DNA of 64,000 bases from Cellulosimicrobium cellulans (GTDB lineage Bacteria > Actinomycetota > Actinomycetes > Actinomycetales > Cellulomonadaceae): positions 124,001 through 188,000 of the forward strand of contig NZ_VEGH01000003.1 in the NCBI RefSeq assembly GCF_007679345.1, given 5' to 3'. Each line of letters begins with the position of its first letter. Within the stretch, counting starts at the first letter, position 1. The position numbers and the translations under genes were made by a program. Below the pieces are notes generated by a model that saw only the letters and a list, made by a program, of their open reading frames with translations, made no database searches and had not been told where the DNA came from. Positions 8,259 through 16,159 of this stretch are shown here, in pieces.

Positions 8259-9226
8259 GCGAGCCGCCGGTGACCATGCTCTGGGAGTCCGTCGACGCCC
8301 GGGAGGCGCTGGCGCAGCGGTTCGGGCTCGTCGACGGCTCCGCGGCCGCGGCCCACCTGTCGGCTGCGCTGGCGGAGCACTGGGGCCGGCGCGTGACGTG
8401 CTCGCGGCTGGTCCTGAGCGACCAGAACCTCCTGGCGTGGGAGCACGGCGACGGCGGGTCGTCCGTCGTCAAGGCCTGCGCCACACAGGTGGCGTTCCCC
8501 CGCCTCGCCGTCGTCGCGGAGGTCGTCGCACGGCTGGGCGGGCTGGGCCTGCCGGTGGCCGCGCCCGTGCCGGCGCTCGACGGGACGCACCGGGTCGTGG
8601 TCGACGGGGCGGTGCCGCTGTCGGTCATCGTCATGCCGCTGGTCGAGGGCACGCCGCTGGACCCCGAGGACGCCCCCGCGCTGCGTGCCACCGGCGCCGC
8701 CCTGGCCCGGATGCACGCCGCCCTCGCGGGGATCGACCTCGCGCTGCCGGGACCGGTGCCGCCCGCCGTGCTCGGAGCCGACCGGCCGCGTCCCGTGCTG
8801 CCGCTGCCGGGCGACGCCCCCGCGCGCGCCCGCGCACCCCGGGCGGCCGCACGGCTCGACGCCCTGCTGGCGGGACTGCCGGACCTCGACGGCACCCCGA
8901 CGCTGGTGCACGGCGACGTGCGCGGCGCGAACGTCCTCGTCGCCGACGGCCGGGCCGTGCTGCTCGACCACGACACCATGGGGCTCGGGCACCGCGTGCT
9001 CGACCTGGCCCGCGGCGCCGTGACGATCGCGACGCAGTTCCGCAGCTGGGACCCGCCCCCGCCGGGCGCGATCCGGCACGTGCTGGACGGGTACCGCGAG
9101 CAGGCGGCGCCGACGCCGCTCGAGGAGGGGTGGCTGGCGGCCGGGCTGCTGGCGGAGGGGCTGCGCCAGGTCCCCGCGGGTGCCGACCCGGCCGGCTGGG
9201 CGGCGGCGGTGGAGCGCGACGCCTGA
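8255..9226 (+). CDS. Aminoglycoside phosphotransferase (APH)-family kinase-like protein
   Basis: 323 residues. The kinase-like core has SSVVKACA (probable ATP-binding Lys), VIVMPLVEGTPLD (hinge), the catalytic-loop motif TLVHGDVRGANVLVADG (H-G-D-x4-N) and LLDHDTMGLGHRVLDLARG (metal-binding Asp). The family phosphorylates small molecules such as aminoglycosides, homoserine or choline-like compounds; the substrate cannot be told from sequence. The GTG start overlaps the hydrolase stop (GTGA), indicating a two-gene operon. Confidence 0.78.
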   Translation: MSEPPVTMLWESVDAREALAQRFGLVDGSAAAAHLSAALAEHWGRRVTCSRLVLSDQNLLAWEHGDGGSSVVKACATQVAFPRLAVVAEVVARLGGLGLPVAAPVPALDGTHRVVVDGAVPLSVIVMPLVEGTPLDPEDAPALRATGAALARMHAALAGIDLALPGPVPPAVLGADRPRPVLPLPGDAPARARAPRAAARLDALLAGLPDLDGTPTLVHGDVRGANVLVADGRAVLLDHDTMGLGHRVLDLARGAVTIATQFRSWDPPPPGAIRHVLDGYREQAAPTPLEEGWLAAGLLAEGLRQVPAGADPAGWAAAVERDA

Positions 9227-9285
9227 CCGCGCCCGGGTCCCGGCGCGGGCGCCGGCCCTGCGCGCTCGCGCCGTAGCCTGCGCCC

Positions 9286-10101
9286 ATGGACGAGGACGCC
9301 CACGCCACCGTGGCGCCGCCGGCGCGGGTGCGCGCGTCGTTCGGCTGCACCGGCGAGCCGGAACCGCTCGCCGGGGGCCGCGGGACCGCGTGGCGCTGCG
9401 GCGATCTGGTGCTCAAGCCGCTCGACGGCCCCGCTGGCGCCGTCGCGTGGGCCGAGCGGGTGCTCGGCGGCCCCCGCCGCTCCGACGAGGTCCGGTGGAC
9501 CGCCCCGGTCCGGTCCGTCGGGGGCCACCTGGTCGTCGACGGCTGGACCGCGTGGACCCACGTCGAGGGGCGGCACGAGCCGCGACGCTGGGCGGAGGCG
9601 ATCCGCGCGGGCGAGGCGTTCGCCGCCGCGCTGGCGGGGTCGCCGCGGCCGGGATTCCTCGACGCCCGGTCCGACCCGTGGGCGGTGGCGGACCGGGCGG
9701 CCTGGGGGGAGTGCGACGTCCCCGGTGCCGACGACGTCCCGGAGATCCGGGCGCTGCGCGCCGCCCTGCGTCCGGTGGACCTGCCCGCGCAGGTGGTGCA
9801 CGGCGACCTGACGGGGAACGTGCTCCTGGCCGCGGCGTTGCCGCCGGCCGTCATCGACCCGTCCGTGTACTGGCGCCCGGTCGGGTACGGGTCCGCGGTC
9901 GTGGTGGTCGACGCGCTGGCGTCCGAGGGCGCGACGGTCGACCTCCTGCGCGCCCCGCGCGTCCGTGACGAGCTCCCGCAGCTGCTGCTGCGGGCGGCGC
10001 TGTTCCGCCTGCTCACCGACCACCTGACCGGCGCCCCGCCGTCGGCACGCGCGGCGTGGGGTCCGGTGGTCGCGACGCTCCGCCGCCTCGCGTGTCCGTG
10101 A
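9286..10101 (+). CDS. TIGR02569-family protein (actinobacterial kinase-like)
   Basis: 271 residues. GGRGTAWRCGDLVLKPLDG near the start and VVHGDLTGNVLLAAALPPAVIDPSVYWRPVGYGSA later match the actinobacterial TIGR02569 group, which looks like a shortened APH/kinase fold with the H-G-D-x4-N loop kept. Function is undetermined. TAGCCT at 9274-9279 with a 6-nt gap to the ATG indicates a leaderless start. Two kinase-like genes in a row are probably independent. Confidence 0.8.
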   Translation: MDEDAHATVAPPARVRASFGCTGEPEPLAGGRGTAWRCGDLVLKPLDGPAGAVAWAERVLGGPRRSDEVRWTAPVRSVGGHLVVDGWTAWTHVEGRHEPRRWAEAIRAGEAFAAALAGSPRPGFLDARSDPWAVADRAAWGECDVPGADDVPEIRALRAALRPVDLPAQVVHGDLTGNVLLAAALPPAVIDPSVYWRPVGYGSAVVVVDALASEGATVDLLRAPRVRDELPQLLLRAALFRLLTDHLTGAPPSARAAWGPVVATLRRLACP

Positions 10102-10164
10102 GGACGCCGAGGTCCTGCGGGGGAGTCGGGCGGGGCGCCGCGGGACCCCGGTCCGGGCCGCCGG

Positions 10165-10398
10165 TCAGTCGTGCTCCGCGGCCGGCGCCCGGCGCCGCAG
10201 CACGACGGCGGTCGAGCTCGCGAGGTAGGCCAGCCCGCCCAGCGTGAACACGGTGGCGGCCGTCACCGGGATCCAGCCGCCGCCCGGCTCGAGCCACGCC
10301 CAGCGGAGCACGCCGAGCAGCAGCCAGAGGCCGCCGAGGACGAACCCGAACGCGGGGGTCCGGGTCATCTGCCACCACGGCTTGGTCGTCGCCTGCAC
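10165..10398 (-). CDS. Small two-helix membrane protein (unknown)
   Basis: 77 residues with two hydrophobic helices (FGFVLGGLWLLLGVLRWAWL and ATVFTLGGLAYLASSTAVVL) and charged ends. No family recognised. TAGGGT at 10411-10406 on the minus strand lies 7 nt before this GTG, favouring a leaderless start here over GTG 10407. That hexamer overlaps the TAG stop of the upstream acetyltransferase gene. Confidence 0.6.
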   Translation of the reverse strand: MQATTKPWWQMTRTPAFGFVLGGLWLLLGVLRWAWLEPGGGWIPVTAATVFTLGGLAYLASSTAVVLRRRAPAAEHD

Positions 10399-10408
10399 GG
10401 CCGCCACC

Positions 10409-10963
10409 CTACGGGCGCGGGTCGGTCGCCAGCATGCCCATGAGGACCGAGTCGACCCACGTGCCGTCCCACAGCAGGGTGTGCCGCGCGCGGCCCTCGA
10501 CCTGGAACCCGATCTTCTCGTACGAGCGCTGCGCGCCGGGGTTGAAGGAGAAGACGTCCAGCGCGATGCGGTGCAGCCCCACCTCGTCGAACGCCCAGGC
10601 GACGACCGCCCGTCCCGCCTCGGTGCCGTAGCCGCGGCCCCGCACCGCCGGGCCCGCCAGGGCGATCCGGTAGTTCATCGCGCGGTCCTCCTCGGCCAGG
10701 TCGTTCAGGACCACCTCGCCGACGTACGCGCCCGCCTCGTCGAGGATCGCGAAGTCGGCCCGCTCGTCCGCCCCGGGCAGCCGCCGCAGGTGCTCGTGCA
10801 CCTGGTCGCGGGTGAACGAGCCCCGGGTGCCGGTCAGCCGCATCGCGTCCGCGTCCTCGAGGGACGCCAGCGTGGCGTCCAGGTGGTCGGGACCGAGCTG
10901 CACCAGCTGGAGCCGGTCGGTCCGGAGGGCGGGCTGGGCGGCGAGGGACGAGGTGATCGACAC
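10409..10963 (-). CDS. GNAT acetyltransferase (RimJ-like)
   Basis: 184 residues with LRTDRLQLVQLG at the N-terminus, the acetyl-CoA loop GPAVRGRGYGTEAGRAVVAWAF, and the RimJ-type end LHRIALDVFSFNPGAQRSYEKIGF. It would acetylate an amino group on a protein N-terminus or small molecule; the substrate is unknown. The start is GTG, 7 nt after TACCGT (leaderless pattern). Confidence 0.85.
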   Translation of the reverse strand: MSITSSLAAQPALRTDRLQLVQLGPDHLDATLASLEDADAMRLTGTRGSFTRDQVHEHLRRLPGADERADFAILDEAGAYVGEVVLNDLAEEDRAMNYRIALAGPAVRGRGYGTEAGRAVVAWAFDEVGLHRIALDVFSFNPGAQRSYEKIGFQVEGRARHTLLWDGTWVDSVLMGMLATDPRP

Positions 10964-11046
10964 GGCCGTCACGGTAGGGAGGCCGGGGCGACCGGGTCGA
11001 GCGGAAATCGCACCCGACGCCGGCGCGGGCGTCGGGCGCGGGCGCG

Positions 11047-11457
11047 TCAGGGCTGCGGCTGCCCGGCGGCCGGCCGCGGGGCTGCCGCGTCGACCGGGGT
11101 GAACAGGTTGACCAGGGTGCCGTCGGGGTCCCGCAGGAGGAGCGAGCGGTTGCCCCAGGGCATGTCGGTCGGCTCGTTGACGAACGTGTCGACGACGCCG
11201 CGCAGGTCCCGGTACGCCGCGTCGACGTCGTCGACGAGGAAGTCGAGGGCGACGCTGCGGTTGGCGCGGGCCTCCGCGGCGCCGTCGCCGAGGAGGGGCA
11301 CCGTCGCCGTGCTGGCGACCGCGAGCGTGCCCGACGGGGTGCGGATCTCCCCGAACCACGGATGGAGCCGCGTGGCGGCGACCCCCGTCACCCGCTCGTA
11401 GAAGGCCAGCACCGCGTCGACGTCGTCGGTGAAGATCCGGGTGGCTGCGAGCTGCAT
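11047..11457 (-). CDS. VOC-family protein
   Basis: 136 residues: MQLAATRIFTDDVDAVLAFYERVTG at the start and NRSLLLRDPDGTLVNLFTP at the end, the split beta-alpha-beta signature of glyoxalase-like proteins. The ATG follows a GAGGAGA ribosome site, and TAGCGT at 11508-11503 is a likely -10 box. It is divergent from the WYL regulator with a perfect dyad between them, so it is probably that regulator's target. Confidence 0.82.
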   Translation of the reverse strand: MQLAATRIFTDDVDAVLAFYERVTGVAATRLHPWFGEIRTPSGTLAVASTATVPLLGDGAAEARANRSVALDFLVDDVDAAYRDLRGVVDTFVNEPTDMPWGNRSLLLRDPDGTLVNLFTPVDAAAPRPAAGQPQP

Positions 11458-11507
11458 GGTGCTGTCTCCTCGTGGTGCGGGGAACGGGTCGCCGAGGACG
11501 CTAGGCG

Positions 11508-11536
11508 CGATACCGGGCATGATCCGCCCGGTATCG
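11508..11536. promoter_or_regulatory. Operator dyad between the VOC gene and the WYL regulator
   Basis: Perfect 11-bp arms, CGATACCGGGC and GCCCGGTATCG, separated by 7 nt. The dyad lies next to the VOC -10 hexamer and a few bases before the regulator's first ATG, so a bound protein could control both directions. Confidence 0.7.
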
Positions 11537-11541
11537 GCGCG

Positions 11542-12543
11542 ATGATGGCTCCCGTGGCTGACCCGACCGCACGCACGCTGCAGCTGCTGGACCTCCTGCA
11601 GTCCGCGCACCAGCGCACCGTCGCCGAGCTGGTGGACCGGCTGGGTGTGGACGAGCGCACCGTCCGCCGGGACGTGCGCCGGCTCGCCGAGGCCGGGGTG
11701 GACGTCGAGTCCGTGCGCGGGCGGTACGGCGGCTACCGGCTGGCGCCCGGCGCGCGCGTCCTGCCGGTCACGTTCTCCGGCGAGGAGGCGGTGGCGGTGG
11801 TCCTCGGGCTGGCCCGGGGCGGCTCGGCGCCGGCCGGGCAGGACGTCGCGGCGCAGACCGCGCTGGCGAAGGTGCGGCGCGCGATGCGACGCGAGGACGC
11901 GGCGCGGGGCGACGCCGCGCTCGGGGTGATCGCCCGCGGCGAGCCGGACGCGGAGCCGCGCCCCGACCCCGGGGTGATGCTCACGCTCGCCGACGCCGTC
12001 GCGTCGTCCCGGGTGGTCGAGCTGCGCCACCACCGGGACGGGCGCCCGTCGTCCCGGCGGGTGGTCCACCCGTACGGCCTCGTCGCACGGGAGCGCCGGT
12101 GGTACCTCGTGGCGTCCGACACGGGCACCGGGGAGGACCGGGCCTTCCGGGTCGACCGGATCCGCTCGGCGCGCTCGCTCGCCGAGACGTTCGCGGAGCC
12201 CGGGCCGCACGACCCGGCGTCCTGGCTGACCGAGCATCTCGCGACGGCGGACTACGCCTGGACCGTCGTGCTGCACGTCCGGGCGACCGAGGACCACATC
12301 CGGGCGCACCTCCCGCCCAGCGTCGCCCGGCTCGAGCGGCAGGACGCGGGCGCGGGGACCGCGGGGCCGCCGTGGCACCGGGCCGAGATCCGCGCCGAGA
12401 GCCTGGACTGGATCCCCACCGTCGTCGCCGCGCTGGGGTGCGAGGTGCGGATCGAGCGTCCGGACGAGCTCCGCGACCGGGTGCGGGCGGTCGCGGCCCG
12501 GCTGCTGGCCGCGGCGGACGACGGGACGCCCGGGCTGCGCTGA
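11542..12543 (+). CDS. YafY-type HTH/WYL transcriptional regulator
   Basis: 333 residues from the first of two adjacent ATGs (11542 and 11545); GTG 11554 is also possible. The N-terminal winged helix (TLQLLDLLQSAHQRTVAELVDRLGVDERTVRRDVRRLAEAGV) is followed by a WYL domain (VHPYGLVARERRWYLVASDTGTGEDRAFRVDRI) and a C-terminal WCX-like region. WYL domains bind nucleic acid or nucleotide ligands and act as local switches. It probably represses or activates the divergent VOC gene and itself. Confidence 0.85.
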   Translation: MMAPVADPTARTLQLLDLLQSAHQRTVAELVDRLGVDERTVRRDVRRLAEAGVDVESVRGRYGGYRLAPGARVLPVTFSGEEAVAVVLGLARGGSAPAGQDVAAQTALAKVRRAMRREDAARGDAALGVIARGEPDAEPRPDPGVMLTLADAVASSRVVELRHHRDGRPSSRRVVHPYGLVARERRWYLVASDTGTGEDRAFRVDRIRSARSLAETFAEPGPHDPASWLTEHLATADYAWTVVLHVRATEDHIRAHLPPSVARLERQDAGAGTAGPPWHRAEIRAESLDWIPTVVAALGCEVRIERPDELRDRVRAVAARLLAAADDGTPGLR

Positions 12544-12586
12544 CCGCCGCCCGCCGCGCGGGGCGGCGGTGGCCGGTGCGCCCCGG

Positions 12587-13006
12587 TCAGCGGGCGGGCA
12601 CCGCCACGTCGTCGGGCGCGTCGGGCGCGTCGGCGGTCCGGTGGACCACGTGCCCGGACAGCTGCGGCGGCACCGGCCGTGCGCCCGGCCCGCCGGCCCG
12701 CAGCCACCCCTCGAGCACCGCGGTGCTCCGCTCGCCCGCGAGGCGCTCGAACCAGACGGGTCGCGCCCCCGCGCGCCGGCACGCGCCCGAGGGTCGCGCG
12801 ACGACCACGTCGCCGCGCTCGCACTCGTCGAGGCACTCGACCTCGGTGAGCCGGGCCGCACCGCGGCCGGCCACCGCGCGCAGGCGCGCCAGCTGGCCGC
12901 CGGGCAGCGGGTCGTCCTCGCCCAGCGTCTCGCCGGCGCACAGGGAGCAGGCCGTCAGGCCGGGGAGCGTGGCGTCCCTGCTGGGCTCGGTGGGGGTCTC
13001 GGGCAC
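12587..13006 (-). CDS. (2Fe-2S) thioredoxin-like ferredoxin domain protein
   Basis: 139 residues. Two cysteine pairs, LTACSLCAGE (C-x2-C) and VECLDECERGDVVVARPSG (C-x3-C), about 45 residues apart match the thioredoxin-fold [2Fe-2S] ferredoxin group. The C-terminal part has no recognised domain. The start is GTG with TATCGT 6 nt upstream on the minus strand. It is divergent from the MFS gene. A role in electron transfer is inferred from fold only. Confidence 0.65.
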   Translation of the reverse strand: MPETPTEPSRDATLPGLTACSLCAGETLGEDDPLPGGQLARLRAVAGRGAARLTEVECLDECERGDVVVARPSGACRRAGARPVWFERLAGERSTAVLEGWLRAGGPGARPVPPQLSGHVVHRTADAPDAPDDVAVPAR

Positions 13007-13051
13007 CGGACGACGATACGCGGCGGACCGTCGCACCCGGGCCGCCGCAGG

Positions 13052-13071
13052 ACTTACGCGCTCGCGCAAGT
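13052..13071. promoter_or_regulatory. Probable ArsR-family operator upstream of the MFS-ArsR operon
   Basis: A near-perfect 20-nt dyad: ACTTACGCG, a 2-nt centre, CGCGCAAGT (8 of 9 arm positions pair). It is 16 nt before the MFS start, in a promoter position, and the ArsR-type regulator is the second gene of the operon, which makes autoregulation likely. Confidence 0.55.
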
Positions 13072-13087
13072 GTGCAACGATGAGCGG

Positions 13088-14356
13088 GTGCTGTCTGCTC
13101 TCGCCGTCCCGACGTACCGCCGGCTGTTCACCGCCCAGGCCATCTCCCTGGCGGGCACCGGCCTGGCGACCGTCGCGCTGGGCCTGCTCGCGTACGACGT
13201 CGCCGGTGCCGGCGGCGGGCTGGTGCTCGGCACGGTGTTCGCCCTCAAGATGCTGGCCTACGTCGCGGTCGCCCCGGTCGCCGCCGCCCTGGTGCACGCC
13301 GCGCCGCCGCGCGCCGTGCTGGTCACGGCCGACCTGGTGCGGGTCGTCGTGGTGCTCGGCCTGCCCCTGGTGTCCGCCGTGTGGCAGGTGTACGTCCTGG
13401 TCCTGGTGCTGCAGGCGGCCTCCGCGGTGCACACCCCGGCGTACCAGGCGGTGCTGCCCCGGGTGCTCGGGGACGAGCGCCGGTACACGCAGGCGCTGTC
13501 GCTGTCCCGGCTCGGCGAGGACCTGGAGATGGTCCTGTCGCCCCTGCTGGCCGCGGCGCTGCTGCTGGTGGTGCCGGGCTCCGACCTGTTCGTGGGCACG
13601 GCGATCGGGTTCGCGGTGTCCGCGCTGCTCGTGTCGCGGCTGGAGCTCGGCGGTGCCGCCGGTGGCGCGGACGACGACGCGGACGGCGGCGGGAGCGGTG
13701 ACGTCGACGGCCGCGTCGACGACCCGACGACGTTCGGGCGGCGGGCGCGCCGGGGGATCGTCCTGATGGTCCGCACCCCCGCGCTGCGTGCGGTGCTCGC
13801 GCTGAACATGGTCGTGGCGGCCGGGGGCGCCTACGCGCTGGTGCAGTACGTCCTCGTCGCCCGTGAGGTCTACGCCCGGGGTGACGGGGTCGCGGTGCTG
13901 CTGATGGCCGCGCTCGGCGCGGGCTCGATCACGGTGGCCGTGCTGCTTCCCCGGGCGCTCGAGGCGCTGCCGGAGCGCGCGCTGATGCTCGCCGGCGGCG
14001 GGGTCGTCGTGGCCGCGACCGCCGGGGTCGCGGTGGCGCTGCACGTCCCCGGCACCCGCGGTCTCGTCCTCGTGGGGGCGCTGTTCGCCCTGGTCGGCGC
14101 GGGGTGGGCCGCTGCGGAGACCCCCGTGGGCCGGATCATCGCCCGCACGACCCCCGAGCGCGACCAGCCCGCGGTGTTCGCCGCGCAGTTCTCGCTGTCG
14201 CACGCGTGCTGGCTCGTGACCTACCCGGTGGCGGGGTGGCTCAGCGTGCTCGGGCTCGGCCCGGCAGCCCTCGTCCTCGCCGGCCTGGGCGCGGCGGCTC
14301 TCGCGGCGACAGCCGCGCTGTGGCCCACCCGGGAGGTCAGCCACGTGGCACGCTGA
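13088..14356 (+). CDS. Major facilitator superfamily transporter
   Basis: 422 residues with about 12 hydrophobic segments and a polar Asp/Gly-rich central loop near residues 200-225. It begins VPTYRRLFTAQAISLAGTGLATVALGLLAYD, typical of MFS exporters regulated by ArsR proteins. TPAYQAVLPRVLGDERRYTQALSLSRLGEDLEMVLSPLLAAALL is also characteristic of this actinobacterial subfamily. Substrate unknown. The GTG start has AACGAT 6 nt upstream. The ArsR gene begins 4 nt after its stop. Confidence 0.82.
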   Translation: MLSALAVPTYRRLFTAQAISLAGTGLATVALGLLAYDVAGAGGGLVLGTVFALKMLAYVAVAPVAAALVHAAPPRAVLVTADLVRVVVVLGLPLVSAVWQVYVLVLVLQAASAVHTPAYQAVLPRVLGDERRYTQALSLSRLGEDLEMVLSPLLAAALLLVVPGSDLFVGTAIGFAVSALLVSRLELGGAAGGADDDADGGGSGDVDGRVDDPTTFGRRARRGIVLMVRTPALRAVLALNMVVAAGGAYALVQYVLVAREVYARGDGVAVLLMAALGAGSITVAVLLPRALEALPERALMLAGGGVVVAATAGVAVALHVPGTRGLVLVGALFALVGAGWAAAETPVGRIIARTTPERDQPAVFAAQFSLSHACWLVTYPVAGWLSVLGLGPAALVLAGLGAAALAATAALWPTREVSHVAR

Positions 14357-14360
14357 GCGG

Positions 14361-14699
14361 GTGACCGCCGAGACCTCCCGGGCCGCCGCCCCGGACGCCG
14401 ACCTCGACACCGCCGTCGACGTCCTGCGCCTGCTCGCCGACCGCACCCGCCTCGCGATCCTCGGCCTGCTGCACGACGGGGAGCTGTCGGTCGGGGCGAT
14501 CGCGGAGCACCTCGCCCGCCCGGTGCCCGCGGTCTCGCAGCATCTCGCCAAGCTGCGCGGGGGTCGCCTGGTCACCACGCGGCGCGACGGCGCGACGGTC
14601 TACTACCGGATGGCGAACGAGCACATCGACGCCCTCGTGCTCAACGTCCTGCACCAGGCCGAGCACCTGCGCTACGACCGCCCGCCGCACCACCGCTGA
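14361..14699 (+). CDS. ArsR/SmtB-family transcriptional regulator
   Basis: 112 residues. The winged helix contains DVLRLLADRTRLAILGLLHDGELSVGAIAEHLARPVPAVSQHLAKLRGGRLVTTRRDGATVYYRMANEHI. The C-terminal helix has His/Glu residues (NEHIDALVLNVLHQAEH) like the alpha-5 metal site of SmtB/CzrA, but the spacing is one residue short and the usual Asp is Asn, so metal sensing is only suggested. It follows the MFS gene closely and probably represses the operon through the dyad at 13052-13071. Confidence 0.83.
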   Translation: MTAETSRAAAPDADLDTAVDVLRLLADRTRLAILGLLHDGELSVGAIAEHLARPVPAVSQHLAKLRGGRLVTTRRDGATVYYRMANEHIDALVLNVLHQAEHLRYDRPPHHR

Positions 14700-14700
14700 C

Positions 14701-14720
14701 CGGCGCGCGCCCGCGCGCCG
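14701..14720 (+). terminator. Perfect hairpin ending the MFS-ArsR operon
   Basis: 9-bp perfect arms, CGGCGCGCG and CGCGCGCCG, with a 2-nt centre, start 2 nt after the ArsR stop codon. Confidence 0.6.
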
Positions 14721-14760
14721 CCCGGCTGCTCAGCGCCCGGCCCCCCCCGCCGTCGAGCGC

Positions 14761-14780
14761 GGTGCGGTGCGGTGCGGTGC
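14761..14780. repeat. Four tandem copies of the pentamer GGTGC
   Basis: GGTGC is repeated four times without interruption about 12 nt before the HAD gene start, in the promoter region. Such a run can slip during replication; any regulatory effect is speculative. Confidence 0.6.
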
Positions 14781-14792
14781 CAGGCTGGTGCC

Positions 14793-15464
14793 GTGACCAC
14801 CACGCAGCTGCCCGCGGACCTCCGTGCCGTCGTGTTCGACGTGGGCGAGACCCTCGTCGACGAGTCGGGGGCGTGGAGCCGGCAGGCGAGAGCCGCGGGC
14901 GTCACGGCGTTCAGCCTCATGGCGGCCGTGGGTGCCGCGATCAGCCAGGGACGCGACCACCGCGACGCGTGGGCGCTGCTCGGCGTGCCGGCACCGCGGC
15001 CGGTGCCCGACATCGACGGCGCGGACCTGTATCCCGATGCGGTCGGCTGCCTCCGCGCGGCGCGTGCGGCGGGGTTGGTCGTCGGCGTCGCGGGCAACCA
15101 GCCATCAGGAGCGGAGGCCGCCGTCGAGGGCCTCGGGGTCGACCTCGACTTCGTGGCCGCGTCCGCGACGTGGGGCGTCGCGAAGCCGTCGCCCGAGTTC
15201 TTCCGACGCGTCGTCGCCCGGACGGGCGTCCGCCCGCACCAGGTGCTGTACGTCGGGGACCGGCTCGACAACGACGTCCGGCCGGCTCGCGCGGCGGGCC
15301 TGCGGACCGCCTGGCTCCGACGGGGGCCGTGGGGCCTCCTGCAGCAGCTGCGGCCCGACGAGGAGAGCCCGGACCTCGAGCTCCCGGACCTGGCCGCGCT
15401 CACCGAGGCGCTCCGCGCCGCCGCGACCGGGGACGGGGGCGCGCAGCCCGGGTCGCCGGTCTGA
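14793..15464 (+). CDS. HAD-superfamily hydrolase
   Basis: 223 residues with all four HAD motifs: FDVGETLVDE (nucleophile Asp, though the usual second Asp is Glu), VVGVAGNQPS, the Lys of VAKPSPEFF, and VLYVGDRLDNDVRPARAAG. It would be a small-molecule phosphatase or dehalogenase-like enzyme; the replacement in motif I is seen in some HAD subgroups. GTG 14793 is preferred because CAGGCT lies 6 nt upstream; GTG/ATG options further upstream run into the GGTGC repeat. Confidence 0.82.
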   Translation: MTTTQLPADLRAVVFDVGETLVDESGAWSRQARAAGVTAFSLMAAVGAAISQGRDHRDAWALLGVPAPRPVPDIDGADLYPDAVGCLRAARAAGLVVGVAGNQPSGAEAAVEGLGVDLDFVAASATWGVAKPSPEFFRRVVARTGVRPHQVLYVGDRLDNDVRPARAAGLRTAWLRRGPWGLLQQLRPDEESPDLELPDLAALTEALRAAATGDGGAQPGSPV

Positions 15465-15534
15465 TCCGGTGCGGTCGGCTCGCGACGACCGCCTCGCGGG
15501 GCCCGGTGACGCTGCGACGACTGATCGACCGACC

Positions 15535-16074
15535 TCAGTCCGGCCGGAGGCCCGCCTGCAGGACGGCCGCGATCGTCGCGCGGTCCTCCGGCGCGCCGAG
15601 CCTGGCGGCGTGCTCGAACCCGCAGACCAGGTGCATGAGCTGCTCCAGGGTGAGTCCCGGCCGGACGTCGCCGGCGCGCTGGGCGCGCTCCAGCAGGACG
15701 GCGGCGCTCCGCGTCAGCTCGGCCTTCGCGTCGCGGACCTCGGGGGAGGCGCCGTCGGCCGCCAGGAGCACCTGCTGCAGCCCGTCGTCCGCGAGCATCA
15801 GGTCCAGCACGGCGGAGAGGAACCCGTGGAACGCGGGACCTGCGGCGTCGACGGCCACGGCGGCGCGGGCGGCGTCGAGCGCCCGCTGGACGGTGCCCGC
15901 GGTGAGCTCCTCGACGAGGGCGTCGACCGTGGGGAAGTGCCGGTAGACGGTCCCGACGCCGACCCCGGCGGCGCGCGCGACGTCGTTGAGCCGGAGCGTG
16001 CCGCGGTCCTGGCCGGCGGCGGCCTCGAGGATGCGTTCGCGGCTGCGGGCGGCGTCGGCGCGGAGCGGGGACAT
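15535..16074 (-). CDS. TetR-family transcriptional regulator
   Basis: 179 residues. The N-terminal HTH is SRERILEAAAGQDRGTLRLNDVARAAGVGVGTVYRHFPTVDALVEEL, and the C-terminal helices (LEQLMHLVCGFEHAARLG) resemble the SbtR-like ligand domain. It is divergent from an SDR gene, with a CGGATG/CATCCG dyad and a second weaker copy between them, so it probably represses the SDR gene and itself. Confidence 0.86.
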   Translation of the reverse strand: MSPLRADAARSRERILEAAAGQDRGTLRLNDVARAAGVGVGTVYRHFPTVDALVEELTAGTVQRALDAARAAVAVDAAGPAFHGFLSAVLDLMLADDGLQQVLLAADGASPEVRDAKAELTRSAAVLLERAQRAGDVRPGLTLEQLMHLVCGFEHAARLGAPEDRATIAAVLQAGLRPD

Positions 16075-16094
16075 GACGACCACCCTACCCGAAA

Positions 16095-16139
16095 CGGATG
16101 AACCATCCGGTACGGTGACGATGACCGGATGACCTATCC
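16095..16139. promoter_or_regulatory. Two operator-like dyads between TetR and SDR genes
   Basis: The first is perfect: CGGATG, 3 nt, CATCCG (16095-16109). The second is imperfect: GGATG, 3 nt, TATCC (16127-16139). Their left ends are 32 nt apart, about three helical turns. Confidence 0.55.
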
Positions 16140-16159
16140 ACTTCATGACGGGGACGCCC

